Source of the DNA: Polycladidibacter hongkongensis
GTDB taxonomy: Bacteria > Pseudomonadota > Alphaproteobacteria > Rhizobiales > Stappiaceae
Length of the DNA: 64,000 nt
NCBI RefSeq assembly: GCF_001561995.1
Contig: NZ_LLWC01000008.1
Location: 248,001 to 312,000 of the forward strand
Direction of reading: 5' to 3'
The notes beneath the pieces were generated by a model, which was not told the origin of the DNA, searched no databases, and saw only the letters and a program-made list of their open reading frames with translations. Position numbers and translations under genes: made by a program. Shown in pieces: positions 63,578 through 64,000 of the stretch (position 1 is the first letter of the stretch; each line of letters opens with the position of its first letter).

Positions 63578-64000
63578 CTACAGCGCCTGCATGTGATTGT
63601 CCCAGCTGTTGCCAGTGGCGATTGCTAATACCTCGGCATAGCTCTGCGCGCCCTCGGAAATGCGCAGCGCCCCGGTGCCATCTGAAATCAGAAAGCTATC
63701 CGCATCAATCGGCGCAAGGCCGCAGCCATCAACAACATCATTATGGCCAAGATAGCTCTTCGATGCCACATCCCAGAAAAGAACTTTGCCTCCGCGAGGG
63801 CAAGACGTGGCGATCACATCACCGCTGCGATTGCTGACCACGCTGCCTACATAGTTTTGCAGGCCGGTGGCGACGTCCTCGGGCATTTCTAACAGGGTCA
63901 GGCCGCTGTCTCGACCCAAATGAGCAACCAGAGGCGGCAAGTCGGCTGTTGGGCCCTGAAACTGGCCACCAACCCAAACATCCCCGTTTCCATCCAGCCC
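63578..64000 (-). CDS. DUF1513 family protein, 5' end cut by window
   Basis: The C-terminal 140 residues of a beta-propeller-like DUF1513 protein; the frame is open to base 64000 (GLDGNGDVWVGGQFQGPTAD leads into LPPLVAHLG), so the start lies outside. Recognisable are YVGSVVSNRSGDVIATSCPRGG, VLFWDVAS, DGCGLAPI and the C-terminal SWDNHM. DUF1513 genes often accompany imelysin-type iron-uptake genes, which would lie to the right if present. Convergent with the sugar operon. Confidence 0.75.
   Translation of the reverse strand, partial: GLDGNGDVWVGGQFQGPTADLPPLVAHLGRDSGLTLLEMPEDVATGLQNYVGSVVSNRSGDVIATSCPRGGKVLFWDVASKSYLGHNDVVDGCGLAPIDADSFLISDGTGALRISEGAQSYAEVLAIATGNSWDNHMQAL

Overview
The window reads as chromosomal backbone of an alphaproteobacterium, most likely Hyphomicrobiales (Rhizobiales) of the Stappiaceae/Pseudovibrio type. 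This is inferred from gene content, not from a search: rpsT next to dnaA, a divergent hrcA / rph-rdgB-hemW block, MmcB, DUF2852 and DUF2092 proteins, an OlsB-type ornithine-lipid acyltransferase, intracellular PHA depolymerase, and a hemin uptake locus with a TGA-N9-TCA (RirA-type) motif. Coding density is high. I see no insertion sequence, prophage, integrase, CRISPR array, rRNA or convincing tRNA.

Layout. 1-5.3 kb: end of fxsA, a DUF2092 periplasmic protein, polA, and a TetR regulator. 5.3-8.0 kb: citrulline/ornithine catabolism (ocd-ctlX, divergent from an Lrp-type regulator). 8.0-12.7 kb: hrcA-moeB on the minus strand, and rph-rdgB-hemW on the plus strand. 12.7-19.4 kb: phaZ, DUF2852, a YgjP-type metallopeptidase, olsB, and a class A penicillin-binding protein. 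19.4-25.2 kb (minus): rsmI-yraN-gshB-comM and a sensorless hybrid kinase translationally coupled to comM. 25.4-34.4 kb: LpoA-like lipoprotein, coaBC, mmcB, an RhlE-type helicase, a SqrR/BigR-like ArsR repressor, a DedA-PAP2-LssY fusion, and polyphosphate:AMP phosphotransferase. 34.4-40.5 kb: a lysine/pipecolate catabolic cluster (FAD oxidoreductase, glutaryl-CoA dehydrogenase, AmaB-type dehydrogenase, divergent LysR, crotonase). 40.6-49.8 kb: replication block rpsT, rhodanese, dnaA, dnaN, recF, a LysE exporter, gyrB. 49.8-57.8 kb: chemoreceptor, IsdG-type heme monooxygenase, hmuTUV, and a two-component pair. 57.9-63.5 kb: SMP-30 lactonase plus a ribose-type ABC transporter with two different permeases. 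The right edge cuts a DUF1513 gene.

Several blocks form coherent pathways. ocd and ctlX can convert citrulline to ornithine and then proline. AmaB, GcdH and the crotonase supply successive steps from piperideine-6-carboxylate to 3-hydroxybutyryl-CoA, and the FAD enzyme may feed the first one. The hemin genes cover import and ring opening. The SMP-30 protein, binding protein, two permeases and ATPase look like one uptake-and-processing unit for an unidentified sugar or lactone.

I did not find a clearly unprecedented system. The best leads are the sensorless kinase fused into a comM operon, the SqrR-like sensor beside a three-domain membrane fusion, the complementary loss of one composite ATP site in the sugar transporter, palindromes upstream of dnaA, and a CoaC domain without the usual active-site cysteine. 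Starts were chosen mainly from Shine-Dalgarno (SD) spacing; TTG starts with good SD sites recur (rph, rsmI, mmcB, helicase, arsR).
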